Source: Candidatus Fermentithermobacillaceae bacterium UBA3951
GTDB taxonomy: Bacteria > Bacillota > Sulfobacillia > Fermentithermobacillales > Fermentithermobacillaceae
Assembly (NCBI GenBank): GCA_002385465.1
Contig: DGDN01000043.1
Span: forward strand, 1,599 to 65,598
Length of the DNA: 64,000 nt
Reading direction: 5' to 3'
The notes beneath the pieces were generated by a model that was not told the origin of the DNA, did no database searches, and was given only the letters and a program-made list of their open reading frames with translations. Positions 1 through 8,725 of the stretch are shown here, one piece after another; position 1 is the first letter of the stretch, and each line of letters opens with the position of its first letter. The translations under genes and the position numbers were made by a program.

Positions 1-120
1 GGTCACGCCTTCTCGCTTAAGAGCTCTCACGATGTCCTCGGGCGTGACCTCGCGCCCGGGAGCAAGGACTACGTAAGCCCCCATCCTGTTTTGGGATATC
101 ACAACCTTGACCGGCTGCAA
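1..120 (-). CDS. FapA/DUF342-like protein, N-terminal fragment
   Basis: Reading from a TTG at 120 gives about 40 residues that run off the left edge. They contain a VVISQNRMGAYVVL stretch followed by a helix ending in ALKREGV, the pattern I associate with the N-terminal domain of DUF342/FapA proteins, which often follow sigD in Firmicute flagellar operons. The start is supported by a GAGGTGA ribosome-binding site formed by the end of sigD; the gap to the sigD stop is 9 nt, so the two genes look translationally coupled. Only the first 40 codons are visible, so the family call is tentative. Confidence 0.5.
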   Translation of the reverse strand, partial: MQPVKVVISQNRMGAYVVLAPGREVTPEDIVRALKREGVT

Positions 121-129
121 GTCAGCGTT

Positions 130-903
130 TCACCTCGCGAGAGATCCCCTCATCCTGAGGACGGCTTTGGTGTGAAGCTGCGACACTCTTGAGGGAGACA
201 CCTTCAGTATATAGGCAATTTCTTTGACAGTGAGACCTTCGAAGTAATAAAGGGTGATTACGAGACGCTCTCGTTCAGGGAGCTGGGTTATGCATTTGGC
301 AAGGGCCTCTCTCCTGGATGACCATTCGGCCTCATCGAGTGGGTCTACAGCCCGCTCGTCTCTCACTTCGGCCATCCGCGTGGGAGACTCGCCGTCGTCC
401 GGGTTCCCCCAGACGTCTTCCAGGGAGAGGATCGCCGAACCGGCCAGGTCCTGGATTCTCTGATTGTACTCTTCCATGGTGATCCCGAGTTCTTCGGCCA
501 CCTCTTGATCTGTGGCCGACCGGCCCAACCGGTTCTCCAGGTTCTTTATGGCCGTCTCAATCTGCCTGTTTCTGTGCCTTACCGATACGGGAACCCAGTC
601 CATGGCCCTTAGACCATCGATCATTGAACCTCGGATGCGGGCAATGGCATAGGTTTCGAACTTGACACCCCTTGCCGGGTCGAAGCGTTCGATGGCGTCA
701 ATCAGTCCCAAAGTCCCGTATCCGATGAGGTCCCCTTCGTCTACGCTCTTTGGCAGGTTGATTGCCACCCTACCTGACACGTACTTAACGAGTGGTGCGT
801 ACCGCGTTATGAGCTCATCGCGGGCGCTTTTCGAGCCCCGGATCTTGTAGTCGCGCCAGAGTTCATCGGTACTTTTTGTTGCTCTGTCAGGCAGCGAACT
901 CAC
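130..903 (-). CDS. sigD: RNA polymerase sigma factor for flagellar operons (SigD/FliA)
   Basis: This 257-residue sigma-70 family factor directs transcription of late flagellar and motility genes such as flagellin, usually held in check by the anti-sigma factor FlgM. Region 2 lies at about residues 18-117 (core-binding and -10 recognition, including GDLIGYGTLGLIDAIERFD). Region 4 with its helix-turn-helix lies at about 205-250 (LTVKEIAYILKVSPSRVSQ). The length is normal for SigD. The start is GTG and overlaps the pilZ stop by four bases (GTGA). It is the last complete gene of the flagellar operon in this window, the classical Firmicute position. Confidence 0.95.
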   Translation of the reverse strand: MSSLPDRATKSTDELWRDYKIRGSKSARDELITRYAPLVKYVSGRVAINLPKSVDEGDLIGYGTLGLIDAIERFDPARGVKFETYAIARIRGSMIDGLRAMDWVPVSVRHRNRQIETAIKNLENRLGRSATDQEVAEELGITMEEYNQRIQDLAGSAILSLEDVWGNPDDGESPTRMAEVRDERAVDPLDEAEWSSRREALAKCITQLPERERLVITLYYFEGLTVKEIAYILKVSPSRVSQLHTKAVLRMRGSLAR

Positions 904-1271
904 CGGTTCCTCACCCCTTCCCTAAGGACTGCGCGGACAATTCTGTCGCGGTCCCGTGCATCTATCGACGCGAACATGACACCTGCATACCAAACCCCAC
1001 GATCGTCCTGAAAAGTGCGCACAACCTCGGCTATGGCAAACACGGGGGTTGGCGGCACGATCACTTGCACCTCCAAGAGGTCCCCGGGCTTTCGCCCTAC
1101 GGGAGGGGTATCCGGCATTTCAAAACAGGCCCCTCCCCCTGATAGATCCCGGCTCACTGACCGGATCCAGTCGCCGCCGTCTTCCGCCTTTCCAAGATCC
1201 CGGTACCAAAGCGGATAAGACGCGCTGCTACGGTAATCGAGTCTCCTTTGGGTCTCATCAGTTCTCGTCAA
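900..1271 (-). CDS. PilZ-domain c-di-GMP receptor (single domain)
   Basis: A 123-residue protein consisting of little more than a PilZ domain. Both c-di-GMP contact motifs are visible: RxxxR at residues 10-14 and DxSxxG at 42-47 (DLSGGG), which predict binding of the second messenger. Unlike YcgR it has no N-terminal YcgR-N domain. The TTG start at 1271 is preceded by AAGGTGA at good spacing, so the gene begins inside the end of flhA (14-nt overlap). Its place between flhA and sigD suggests a brake or modulator of flagellar function; the target protein cannot be read from the sequence. The same operon begins with a c-di-GMP riboswitch. Confidence 0.85.
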   Translation of the reverse strand: MTRTDETQRRLDYRSSASYPLWYRDLGKAEDGGDWIRSVSRDLSGGGACFEMPDTPPVGRKPGDLLEVQVIVPPTPVFAIAEVVRTFQDDRGVWYAGVMFASIDARDRDRIVRAVLREGVRNR

Positions 1272-3306
1272 GTCTAATCACCTTTACCGCTTCAACGTTT
1301 GCCCTGTCGTCCAGCTCTTCATAGGCGACGACGGCTATTTCCGGTACTATCCGCGACGCAATTTCATATACCTGGCTTCTCGCAGCTGCCGACGTGAGAA
1401 GTACGGGCCTCTTGGCCTTCGATGCAACCTCGGACATACCGATGGAGATGGCTTTCATCATCTCGGAGAGGCGCTGGGCCGAGAGCGCCACGTAAGAGCC
1501 CCTGTCGCTTTTCTTCGTAGCCTCGATTATTTCTTTCTCAAAGGCTGGGTCCAGGGTGGCCACCGGGAAGGGCCCCTTGTCAAGCCCGACTTCTTTGGTT
1601 ATGAGGCGTGAAAGCCCCTCGCGCACCCTCATCGTGAGATAATCCACGTCTTTTGAAATCCTGGCGGCGTCCGCCATGCTTTCCATGATGGTTACGAGGT
1701 CCCGGATGGGTATGCCTTCTCTCACGAGGTTCTGCAGGACCTTCTGGACATCGCCGAGGGAAACGAGGTCGGGCACCGCTTCTTCCACGCATGAGGCGTC
1801 TTCCTGCTTCGTGAGGTCGAGAAGCCTCTGGACCTCCTGCCTGGTAAGGAGGAGGTGAGCGTGCTTGCGAAGCACTTCCGTAAGGTGCGTGGCTATGACG
1901 GCCGACGATTCTATCACGGTGTATCCCCTTGTCTCGGCCTCATCCCTCAGGCTCTTGGGAATCCATATGACGTCCAGCCCAAATGCAGGCTCCTTTCCGG
2001 GGATGCCTTGGAGCTTCTCGGTGACTTGCGGTCCTTCAATCGCCATGAGCCGGTCCGGGTACACCTCGCCCGAACCTATGTCCACGCCGCGGAGGTTTAT
2101 GCAATAGCTGTTGGGCCCCATCCCCGCGATGTTGTCTCTCACCCTGACAAATGGGATCAGGATGCCCAGCTCCGAGGCGATCTGACGCCGCACCATCACT
2201 ATGCGGTCCATGAGGTCGCCTCCCTGACTGGGGTCTGCTAGCGGGAGGAGCGCCAGCCCGAATTCGATCTCCAATGGGTCGACCTTGACCAGGCTCTGGG
2301 CCGCCTCCGGCTTCTTAAGCTCTTCTGCCTCCCGCCTGTAGGCTTCTTCTCGTTTTTCCTTCTCCTGGGCTTCGTGAGACTTGGATACCGACATCCCCGC
2401 AAGGATCCAGATGGCCCCCAAGACGAACATGGGTGCCTTTGGCAGGCCGGGGACGAGCCCGAGTACCACGAGGGCCCCTCCGGTGGTCGTCAAGACCCTG
2501 GGCGACGCCATGAGCTGCCCGCTTACATCGGAGCCCAAGTTCTCTCTTGAGGTTGTCCTGGTGACAATCATGCCTGCCGCGGTGGAGATCACGAGCGCGG
2601 GAAGCTGGGCGACAAGGCCGTTACCTACAGTGAGCAGGGCGAACTTCTTCCACGCTTCTCCTGCCGGGAGGCCGTGCTGGAACATACCGATGGCGAAGCC
2701 CCCCAGGAGGTTCAGGACCGTGATGAAAAGCGCGGCAATGGCGTCTCCCTTTACGAACTTTGAGGCTCCGTCCATGGCTCCGTAGAAGTCGGCCTCAGTC
2801 TCTATGTCCTTTCGCCTGCGTTTGGCCTCTTCTTCCGAAATGAGTCCCGCGTTCAAATCGGCATCGATGGACATCTGCTTGCCGGGCATGGCGTCGAGGG
2901 TGAACCTGGCCGCGACTTCGGCAACTCGTTCCGCACCTTTGGTTATGACCACGAACTGTATGATCACGAGGATGACGAAGACTACAAACCCTACGACCTC
3001 GTTGCCTCCGATCACAAACTGGCCAAAGGCCTGTATGATGCGGCCCGGGTCACCGCTTAGCAGGATGAGCCTTGTAGCCGAGATATTGAGCGCCAGCCTG
3101 AAAAGGGTCATGACCAGGAGGAGCGTCGGGAAAACGGAGAATTCCAAAGGCTCCTTGGTGTACATGGTAAGAAGCATCATGCCAATGGAGATGCTGAAGT
3201 TGGCCGCGATTAGAAGGTCGAGCATGTACCAGGGCAAGGGCACTACCAACATGGCTACGATGAGCACTACGAATATTGGAACGAGTCGTTCGGTCATCTT
3301 GCTCAT
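1258..3306 (-). CDS. flhA: Flagellar type III export gate protein FlhA
   Basis: FlhA is the large subunit of the flagellar export gate; it uses proton motive force and docks substrate-chaperone complexes. The 682 residues match the usual length. The N-terminal half (about 1-320) holds the transmembrane helices and the conserved loop around GDAIAALFITVLN. The C-terminal half (about 345-680) is the cytoplasmic nonameric ring domain. The ATG overlaps the flhB stop in an ATGA junction, so translation is coupled. In many Clostridia flhF and flhG follow; here the next genes are pilZ and sigD. Confidence 0.97.
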   Translation of the reverse strand: MSKMTERLVPIFVVLIVAMLVVPLPWYMLDLLIAANFSISIGMMLLTMYTKEPLEFSVFPTLLLVMTLFRLALNISATRLILLSGDPGRIIQAFGQFVIGGNEVVGFVVFVILVIIQFVVITKGAERVAEVAARFTLDAMPGKQMSIDADLNAGLISEEEAKRRRKDIETEADFYGAMDGASKFVKGDAIAALFITVLNLLGGFAIGMFQHGLPAGEAWKKFALLTVGNGLVAQLPALVISTAAGMIVTRTTSRENLGSDVSGQLMASPRVLTTTGGALVVLGLVPGLPKAPMFVLGAIWILAGMSVSKSHEAQEKEKREEAYRREAEELKKPEAAQSLVKVDPLEIEFGLALLPLADPSQGGDLMDRIVMVRRQIASELGILIPFVRVRDNIAGMGPNSYCINLRGVDIGSGEVYPDRLMAIEGPQVTEKLQGIPGKEPAFGLDVIWIPKSLRDEAETRGYTVIESSAVIATHLTEVLRKHAHLLLTRQEVQRLLDLTKQEDASCVEEAVPDLVSLGDVQKVLQNLVREGIPIRDLVTIMESMADAARISKDVDYLTMRVREGLSRLITKEVGLDKGPFPVATLDPAFEKEIIEATKKSDRGSYVALSAQRLSEMMKAISIGMSEVASKAKRPVLLTSAAARSQVYEIASRIVPEIAVVAYEELDDRANVEAVKVIRLDEN

Positions 3307-4403
3307 ACGGCCCTTCTCTCCCTGATCAATTTGCCTTTCAACCTATAGACGTAAGCCAGCACTTCGGCCACTGCCTTGTAAAGTTCCTCCGGAATCATCT
3401 CCCCGATGTCCGCTGCTTTGTAGAGAGCCCTGGCGAGAGGCGGATTCTCGACCACATGGACCCCTGCTTCTTCTGCAATCTGCCTGATCCTGAGCGCTAT
3501 CTCGTCGACCCCCTTGGCCACCACGAGAGGTGCGGGGCTTTCGGCTGCATCGTACTTGAGGGCCACTGCGTAGTGGGTGGGGTTTACCACCACAACGTCG
3601 GCATTTGGCACCTCCTGCATCATCCGTCTCCTGGCCATCTGGCGCATCCTCGCCCTTATGGCCTGCCTGACCTCAGGCTTCACTTCGTTGTCGCGGAGCT
3701 CGTCCCGGAGCTCCTTTACGGTCATCCTGAGGCTCCTCTCGTGCTCCCACCATTGGTACAAGTAATCCAGTAGGCCTGCTGCCATGAGGAAGGCCCCGCA
3801 TTTCATGATCAGTGACTCTACGGTCTTTTGGGTGATCTCAAGGGACCCGGCAAGTTCCCTTATGGAGAGGCCTGCCATCTCCGGCATGACCCCCCTAAGG
3901 GTTGTCCAGGCAAGAAGCCCTATCAGGCCTATTTTGAGGAGTGACTTAAGGCAATCCGCCAGCGCGCGTCTTGAGAAAAGCCGCGTGAAACCGCTTATGG
4001 GATTTAGCCGTTCCGGCTGAGGAGTGAGGAAAGACAACCTGAACTGTAGGCCTGTCTGGAGGATGGATACTCCCGCTCCAAAAAAGAGAGACGCGGCCAT
4101 GACCGGAGCACATGCGATGGCGGCGTACATAAACACGCTCCGCAACACTTCCATGGCGTAGGAAACGCCGAACTCCGCCGGTACGGAGGCCGACCATATC
4201 ACTGCCGAGCGCGCCATTATGAACCGCGCCACCGGTTTTAGTCCGTAGCGGAGAGCAAGGACGCCGGCAAAGAACGCGGCCGCAGAGACGAGGTCTTGGC
4301 TACGGGCAATCTGACCTTTTTCCCGCGCCATTTGCCTCCGTCTCGGCGATGCCGGTTCGGTCTTTTCCGAAGAAAAGAGCTGCAGGTTGATTATACGCGT
4401 CAT
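3303..4403 (-). CDS. flhB: Flagellar export switch protein FlhB
   Basis: FlhB is the export-gate subunit that switches substrate specificity from rod/hook to filament proteins by self-cleavage. The autocleavage motif NPTH is intact at residues 274-277, within VVVVNPTHYAVALKY. Four hydrophobic segments precede the cytoplasmic domain. I place the start at the ATG at 4403 (MTRIINLQLF), which overlaps the fliR stop by four bases (ATGA). An open frame extends 70 codons further upstream, but that part lies inside fliR and is not FlhB-like. Length 366 residues, normal for the family. Confidence 0.96.
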   Translation of the reverse strand: MTRIINLQLFSSEKTEPASPRRRQMAREKGQIARSQDLVSAAAFFAGVLALRYGLKPVARFIMARSAVIWSASVPAEFGVSYAMEVLRSVFMYAAIACAPVMAASLFFGAGVSILQTGLQFRLSFLTPQPERLNPISGFTRLFSRRALADCLKSLLKIGLIGLLAWTTLRGVMPEMAGLSIRELAGSLEITQKTVESLIMKCGAFLMAAGLLDYLYQWWEHERSLRMTVKELRDELRDNEVKPEVRQAIRARMRQMARRRMMQEVPNADVVVVNPTHYAVALKYDAAESPAPLVVAKGVDEIALRIRQIAEEAGVHVVENPPLARALYKAADIGEMIPEELYKAVAEVLAYVYRLKGKLIRERRAV

Positions 4404-5167
4404 GAGATACCGACTCCCAGCAGGCTTTCCAAGAGATTCCTCAGTGTGGTGGCGATTTCCTCCGTGAAAACTCCGTAGAACCCGATAGACGCCGATAGAA
4501 TCAGGAAGCCGACCAGCGTTTTCACCGGAAGGCCTATTACAAACACGTTCATCTGGGGCACTGCCCTGGCAACAACTCCAAGACTTACGTCGGTTATGAG
4601 CATGGCTGCCCATATGGGGATTGACAACACTATTCCTATAAGTAGCATCTGGGCCACAGTCGTGACCGAGAGCTGCGCCCAGAAAGCCGTCAGGGTCACC
4701 CGGCCTGCCGGCATGATGTCAAATGACTTGGAAAGCGCCCTGATGATCAGGTGGTGACCGTCGAGCATCATGAAAATGAGGGTGATGAGTAGGTACTTGA
4801 AGATGCCCATAAGGGGTGACGAGAGACCTTGCTCCGGATCCAGGACGTTGGAAAGCCCGAAACCCATCTGAACGTCAACGACCTGTCCGGCTACGTCAAC
4901 GGCCGCAAGAAGGGCTGCAGCCATGAACCCTATGAAGAGACCGTAGAAGATCTCCCCTAAGAGCGTCACTGCGACTTGAGCGTACGACTCGCTCATCGGA
5001 GGGGTCTCAACCACCGGCATCAAGAGAAAACTGACCGTGAGACTGAGTCCTACCTTGACCGCAGGCGGGATAAACCTCGCCGCCAGGACCGGAGCGGTTA
5101 CAAATATGCCAGTGGTCCTCAGTAACACACACATGTATCCGAAGAGCGCATCGCTCATGTCTACCAT
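4400..5167 (-). CDS. fliR: Flagellar export gate protein FliR
   Basis: Membrane subunit of the FliPQR export channel, 255 residues with six or so hydrophobic segments, the normal size. The motif GFLILSASIGFYGVF near the C-terminus and the helix pairs around FYGLFIGFMAAALLAAVDVAGQ are typical of FliR. A GGGGTGAGG ribosome-binding site precedes either the ATG at 5167 or the one at 5158; spacing slightly favours the second. The gene is coupled to flhB downstream by a 4-nt overlap. FliR and FlhB are separate here, not fused as in some Clostridia. Confidence 0.95.
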   Translation of the reverse strand: MVDMSDALFGYMCVLLRTTGIFVTAPVLAARFIPPAVKVGLSLTVSFLLMPVVETPPMSESYAQVAVTLLGEIFYGLFIGFMAAALLAAVDVAGQVVDVQMGFGLSNVLDPEQGLSSPLMGIFKYLLITLIFMMLDGHHLIIRALSKSFDIMPAGRVTLTAFWAQLSVTTVAQMLLIGIVLSIPIWAAMLITDVSLGVVARAVPQMNVFVIGLPVKTLVGFLILSASIGFYGVFTEEIATTLRNLLESLLGVGIS

Positions 5168-5214
5168 TTCCTCACCCCTTTTCCATGCGCGTCACGGAAC
5201 ACGAAAGCCTCTTT

Positions 5215-5481
5215 TCACATAAGTCCCGGCAAGTTCTCGATGATCCTCTGGGCGAAGCCGGCTACAGTCCTGAGCATCCAGCCACCGAACAAGAGGAGGC
5301 TTACAACCACGGCCAGAACTTTGGGGACAAAGGCCAAGGTCTGGTCGTGTATTTGCGTGGTCGCCTGGAAGACCGAGATGAGGAACCCCACGGCCATTGA
5401 TATCCCAAGGCAGGGAGCCGCCACGATGAGTACTGTGGTGAGAGCTTCTCTTCCTATTGATATGGCTTGGTCGAAAGTCAT
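5215..5481 (-). CDS. fliQ: Flagellar export gate protein FliQ
   Basis: Small export-channel subunit of 88 residues with two transmembrane helices (about 16-38 and 52-75), exactly the family size. The start is the ATG at 5481 (MTFDQAISIG), with GGGAGG at proper spacing. A longer frame starting at 5508 would overlap fliP and lacks FliQ similarity in its first nine residues. It lies between fliOP and fliR, the canonical order. Confidence 0.95.
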   Translation of the reverse strand: MTFDQAISIGREALTTVLIVAAPCLGISMAVGFLISVFQATTQIHDQTLAFVPKVLAVVVSLLLFGGWMLRTVAGFAQRIIENLPGLM

Positions 5482-5500
5482 CTCAGGCCCCTCCCTTTTC

Positions 5501-6688
5501 TCATGCAAATCCGCCTATAAGCGACTTGGTTACCAGGCTCCACCCGTCTACGAGCACGAACAAGAGGAGCTTGAAAGGCAAGGATATGAGTACCGGCGGG
5601 AGCATAAGCATTCCCATGGACATGAGGGTTGACGCCACCACCATGTCGATCACCAAGAACGGCAAGTACAAGAGGAATCCCATTTCGAAAGCCGTCCTGA
5701 GCTCGGAGATCACGAAAGCGGGGACCACCTGAAAAAGGGACATGTCTTCCGGGCTCTCAGGGGCCTCTTCCCGTCCCAAGGTAGCGAAAAGCGCCAGATC
5801 TTTTTCGCGGGTCTCTCTCAACATGAACTCCTTCATAGGCTGAGAGGCAAGGGCAAAGGCCTCCTGCCCGTTTATCTCTCCCGCTATGTAGGGCTGCAGC
5901 GAAACCCTGTACACTTCCCCCCACGTGGGAGTCATGACAAAGAACGTGAGGATGAGGGCAAGGCCTATAAGGACCTGATTTGGAGGTGTTTGCTGGGTAC
6001 CCAGCCCCGACCGCAAGAACGAGAAGACGACGACCATCCTTGTGAAAGACGTGGTGAGCATCACGATCGCCGGAGCTAGAGACAGGACCGTGAGTAGCCC
6101 CAGTATCCCCAGGGACGTCCCCAGCCCGCCCTGAGGTGTCTCTCCACCTATGGTGATATCGATTTCGGGGATGGGGAGAGCCTGAGGAGCAGCACTCAAG
6201 GTCGCGGCGGGGCCAAGGCACGCGCCGAAGACGAGAAGGGATGTGACAAACAAGGTGAACTTCTTCCGGGAGAGTTTCTTCCCGATCCTCTTTAGTTCGT
6301 CCGCGAGTAACGCCGGGAATGCGGGAGGTTCGCTCGGAGACTCACCGGGGCGAAGGCCGGAACCCGGACTGTCGGGTAGCGGGTTTGGATCTGCCGTACT
6401 CTCATGTGGCTCGATCTCGCGGATGAGGTTTACGCTGTGATCGGTGACACCGATAAGGAACCTGCTTTCTCCCGAGCGGATGAGGCAAACCATACGGCTG
6501 CCCCCGAGCCCTAGGGACTCGACGATTTCAAGGGTCTTGCCCGATTTCCCGGCAAGGCGAGTCTTTCCATACCTCTTTACCAAAAGGAGACACCCGAATA
6601 CAAGGAGCCCCATGAATCCCAGGATCTTGAGAAGTTCAGCGAAGAGCGAATTCGAATGCATGTTGTCGCCGGAGAAACCGGCGGGCAC
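5501..6688 (-). CDS. fliP: FliO-FliP fusion, flagellar export gate protein
   Basis: A single 395-residue frame carries two export-gate proteins that are usually separate. Residues about 10-100 are FliO-like: one transmembrane helix (LFAELLKILGFMGLLVFGCLLLV in pieces) followed by the small soluble domain ending FLIGVTDHSVNLI. Residues about 140-395 are FliP, with the family's own signal-peptide-like hydrophobic stretch at about 142-168 ending in SAAPQA, then TTSFTRMVVVFSFLR and the C-terminal helices. No stop or frameshift separates them, and I find no good internal start. The N-terminus is uncertain: GTG at 6688 or ATG at 6661 (which fits FliO better). Confidence 0.9.
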   Translation of the reverse strand: MPAGFSGDNMHSNSLFAELLKILGFMGLLVFGCLLLVKRYGKTRLAGKSGKTLEIVESLGLGGSRMVCLIRSGESRFLIGVTDHSVNLIREIEPHESTADPNPLPDSPGSGLRPGESPSEPPAFPALLADELKRIGKKLSRKKFTLFVTSLLVFGACLGPAATLSAAPQALPIPEIDITIGGETPQGGLGTSLGILGLLTVLSLAPAIVMLTTSFTRMVVVFSFLRSGLGTQQTPPNQVLIGLALILTFFVMTPTWGEVYRVSLQPYIAGEINGQEAFALASQPMKEFMLRETREKDLALFATLGREEAPESPEDMSLFQVVPAFVISELRTAFEMGFLLYLPFLVIDMVVASTLMSMGMLMLPPVLISLPFKLLLFVLVDGWSLVTKSLIGGFA

Positions 6689-6741
6689 CCCCCTTATCTC
6701 TACCCCGCTTGGTTTCCGAGCCGTCTCGCGCGGTTTTTTCT

Positions 6742-7251
6742 CTAGATTTCTTTCCGAGCGCTTCTATCTATGGCCCTCTTCGAGACTATGTCGGTTATCC
6801 TCACTCCGAAGTTCTCGTCGACCACTACGACTTCTCCGTGGGCGAAGAGTTTTCCGTTGACGAGAACGTCTACGTTCTCACCCGCAGACTTGTCGAGTTC
6901 CACCACAGACCCTACGGTCAGGTTAAGTAGGTCCCTCACTCGACACCGGGCCCGTCCGAGCTCAACACTAACGGCCAGAGGGACATCAAGGAGCGCATCC
7001 ATTCCCGCGACCGGTGTTTCCGTCTCCGCGTCCTTAGAGAGGTCTTCGAAGACGACCGGCTGCACCGACGGCTCGGGCTTCTCCACCGGTTCCTCTGCCG
7101 CCTTGCTCTCTGTCTTCGGTGCGGCGCTAATCTCCTTGTCTTCTTTGGCTTCGGCCGCGGAGGGCTTTTCCTTTGGCTTTGCCGGTGCCTCCTCTTTGGA
7201 TGCCTCAAGGAGCAAAGCGTCGATTTGGTCTTGGCTCATCTGCTCATTCAT
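6742..7251 (-). CDS. fliN: Flagellar motor switch protein FliN
   Basis: C-ring protein of 169 residues. The C-terminal 80 residues form one SpoA (FliN) domain (LLDVPLAVSVELGRARCRVRDLL onward, in pieces). A charged, Ala/Lys/Glu/Pro-rich linker of about 70 residues precedes it. The N-terminus MSQDQIDALL resembles the CheY-P-binding peptide of FliM/FliY. There is no CheC-type phosphatase region, so it is FliN rather than full FliY. The start at 7251 forms an ATGA overlap with fliM; longer upstream reading lies inside fliM. Confidence 0.92.
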   Translation of the reverse strand: MNEQMSQDQIDALLLEASKEEAPAKPKEKPSAAEAKEDKEISAAPKTESKAAEEPVEKPEPSVQPVVFEDLSKDAETETPVAGMDALLDVPLAVSVELGRARCRVRDLLNLTVGSVVELDKSAGENVDVLVNGKLFAHGEVVVVDENFGVRITDIVSKRAIDRSARKEI

Positions 7252-8246
7252 GGGATTAGATCCTCCTCTCCGTCCTCTGCTATGCCCACTATTCGCGCGG
7301 CAAGTCTTCCGCCGGTCCTGCCGATTTTGGCCACAAACTTGGGTTTCCCGAAAACATAAATGGTCGCGTAACATTCTTTGGGCATCGCGAGGTCAATGAT
7401 GTCTCCCGTTTCCAAGGACAGGAGATCTTCTACCGACAAGAGTGCTTGTCCAAGCCTGCAGCTCAAGGGCACTTCAACGTCTTGGAGGGCATTGGCAACT
7501 GCGTCTGCCTCGCCTTTGTCCTCATCCGCCCTTCTTCCCCGAGAGAACCAGCGGCTTGCCGAAAAGGCCGGCAGCACGGGTTCCAAGAGGGTGTATGGCA
7601 GGCAGAATTGCACGGTCCCCGTCTGCGAACCGAACCTCAAGGCCACGCTCACCGACAGGACCATGTCGTTAGGAGGAAGGGCCTGCTGTACGAAGAGCGG
7701 GTTCACTTCCATGGTGGTTATTAAGAGATCTCTCGCGTCAATACGGTACTCTCGAAGTGTGTCTCTGAAGATGTCTACTATGGATTGGGCTATCCGTTTG
7801 CTCATGGCAAGCTCGATCTCTGTGAGCGACCTGCTAACACCCGGAGAAGTCCCCCCTCCTCCACAGAGCCTGTCAAGCATCGGAAGAACCACCTTCATCT
7901 CGATGCTTAGCAGCATATTGGATGGCAAGTCGCCCCAGTTCACAATCCCCACGCAGCACGGGTTCGTGAGTTCCTGGGCGAACTCCTCATAAGTTGCCTG
8001 GTCAACCGAGCTTACGCCGGCGTGGATCGCCATCCGGAAGAGCGCCGAGAAGTGCGAGGTGAGCTGCCTCGAGAAGTTGTCGAAGAGAAGCTGCGCACCT
8101 CGCAGGTGGTCCTTCGAGAATTTGTCGGGCCTCTTGAAATCGTAGACCCTCAGCCTCGGCTTGGCTATCTGAGGCTTCGTCTCGGCCTCGTCTTTCTGGA
8201 TGAGCGAGTTTATGAGGTCCTCAATCTCTTTCTGTGATAGAGCCAA
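7248..8246 (-). CDS. fliM: Flagellar motor switch protein FliM
   Basis: Middle-ring switch protein of 332 residues that binds CheY-P and couples it to FliG. It has the N-terminal peptide LSQKEIEDLINSL, the GGxG loop region (LCGGGGTSPG) and a C-terminal SpoA domain (VEVPLSCRLGQALLSVEDLL in part). The TTG start at 8246 has a GGGGGGAGACGGC leader. It sits between fliL and fliN with tight junctions. No chemotaxis gene is visible in the window, but the N-terminal CheY-binding peptide implies that a chemotaxis system exists elsewhere. Confidence 0.96.
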   Translation of the reverse strand: MALSQKEIEDLINSLIQKDEAETKPQIAKPRLRVYDFKRPDKFSKDHLRGAQLLFDNFSRQLTSHFSALFRMAIHAGVSSVDQATYEEFAQELTNPCCVGIVNWGDLPSNMLLSIEMKVVLPMLDRLCGGGGTSPGVSRSLTEIELAMSKRIAQSIVDIFRDTLREYRIDARDLLITTMEVNPLFVQQALPPNDMVLSVSVALRFGSQTGTVQFCLPYTLLEPVLPAFSASRWFSRGRRADEDKGEADAVANALQDVEVPLSCRLGQALLSVEDLLSLETGDIIDLAMPKECYATIYVFGKPKFVAKIGRTGGRLAARIVGIAEDGEEDLIP

Positions 8247-8272
8247 GCCGTCTCCCCCCTTTTTTCTCGAGT

Positions 8273-8692
8273 CTATTGAATCACGAACTCAGAGAAGAAA
8301 ACGTTCTTCACCACGTTTGGGCACTTCACGTCCATCCACTCACAGATCTCTTTCTGAAGGTTTCTAAGCCCGTTCTCCCCGGATAGGTCTGCGTAGGTCT
8401 TCGACCTTAGGAGCGCGTAGACGTCAGTCTTGAGTTCACTGACTCTATCGGTAACCTGCGTGCTCCTCTGTGCGTCGATCTCAAGATCGACCGTCACCTT
8501 GATGTAGCGCCCGCTATCCGCCAGGTTGGTCAGGAACTGCCCGAGGCTAATGATGGCTAGGTTCGCCTCGTACTCGTTTCTAGGGTCTTGGCGGTTTCCA
8601 AGCGCCGGGAAGCCCCACACTTTGGAAGCCGCGACGTAGCCCACCCCTGCCGTCACTACCAAAGCCAGGACTACCAGCAGGACTTTCCTCAT
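8273..8692 (-). CDS. fliL: Flagellar basal-body-associated protein FliL
   Basis: A 139-residue single-pass membrane protein: transmembrane helix at about residues 3-23, then a periplasmic domain with the FliL hallmark YIKVTVDLEID and a C-terminal FSEFVIQ. FliL supports stator function around MotAB. The start at 8692 (MRKVLLVV) is chosen because GGAGGTG lies six bases upstream. It lies directly downstream of motB, which fits its role at the stator. Confidence 0.93.
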   Translation of the reverse strand: MRKVLLVVLALVVTAGVGYVAASKVWGFPALGNRQDPRNEYEANLAIISLGQFLTNLADSGRYIKVTVDLEIDAQRSTQVTDRVSELKTDVYALLRSKTYADLSGENGLRNLQKEICEWMDVKCPNVVKNVFFSEFVIQ

Positions 8693-8725
8693 GAAAAACA
8701 CCTCCGTCCACCCATCTCTACCCAT

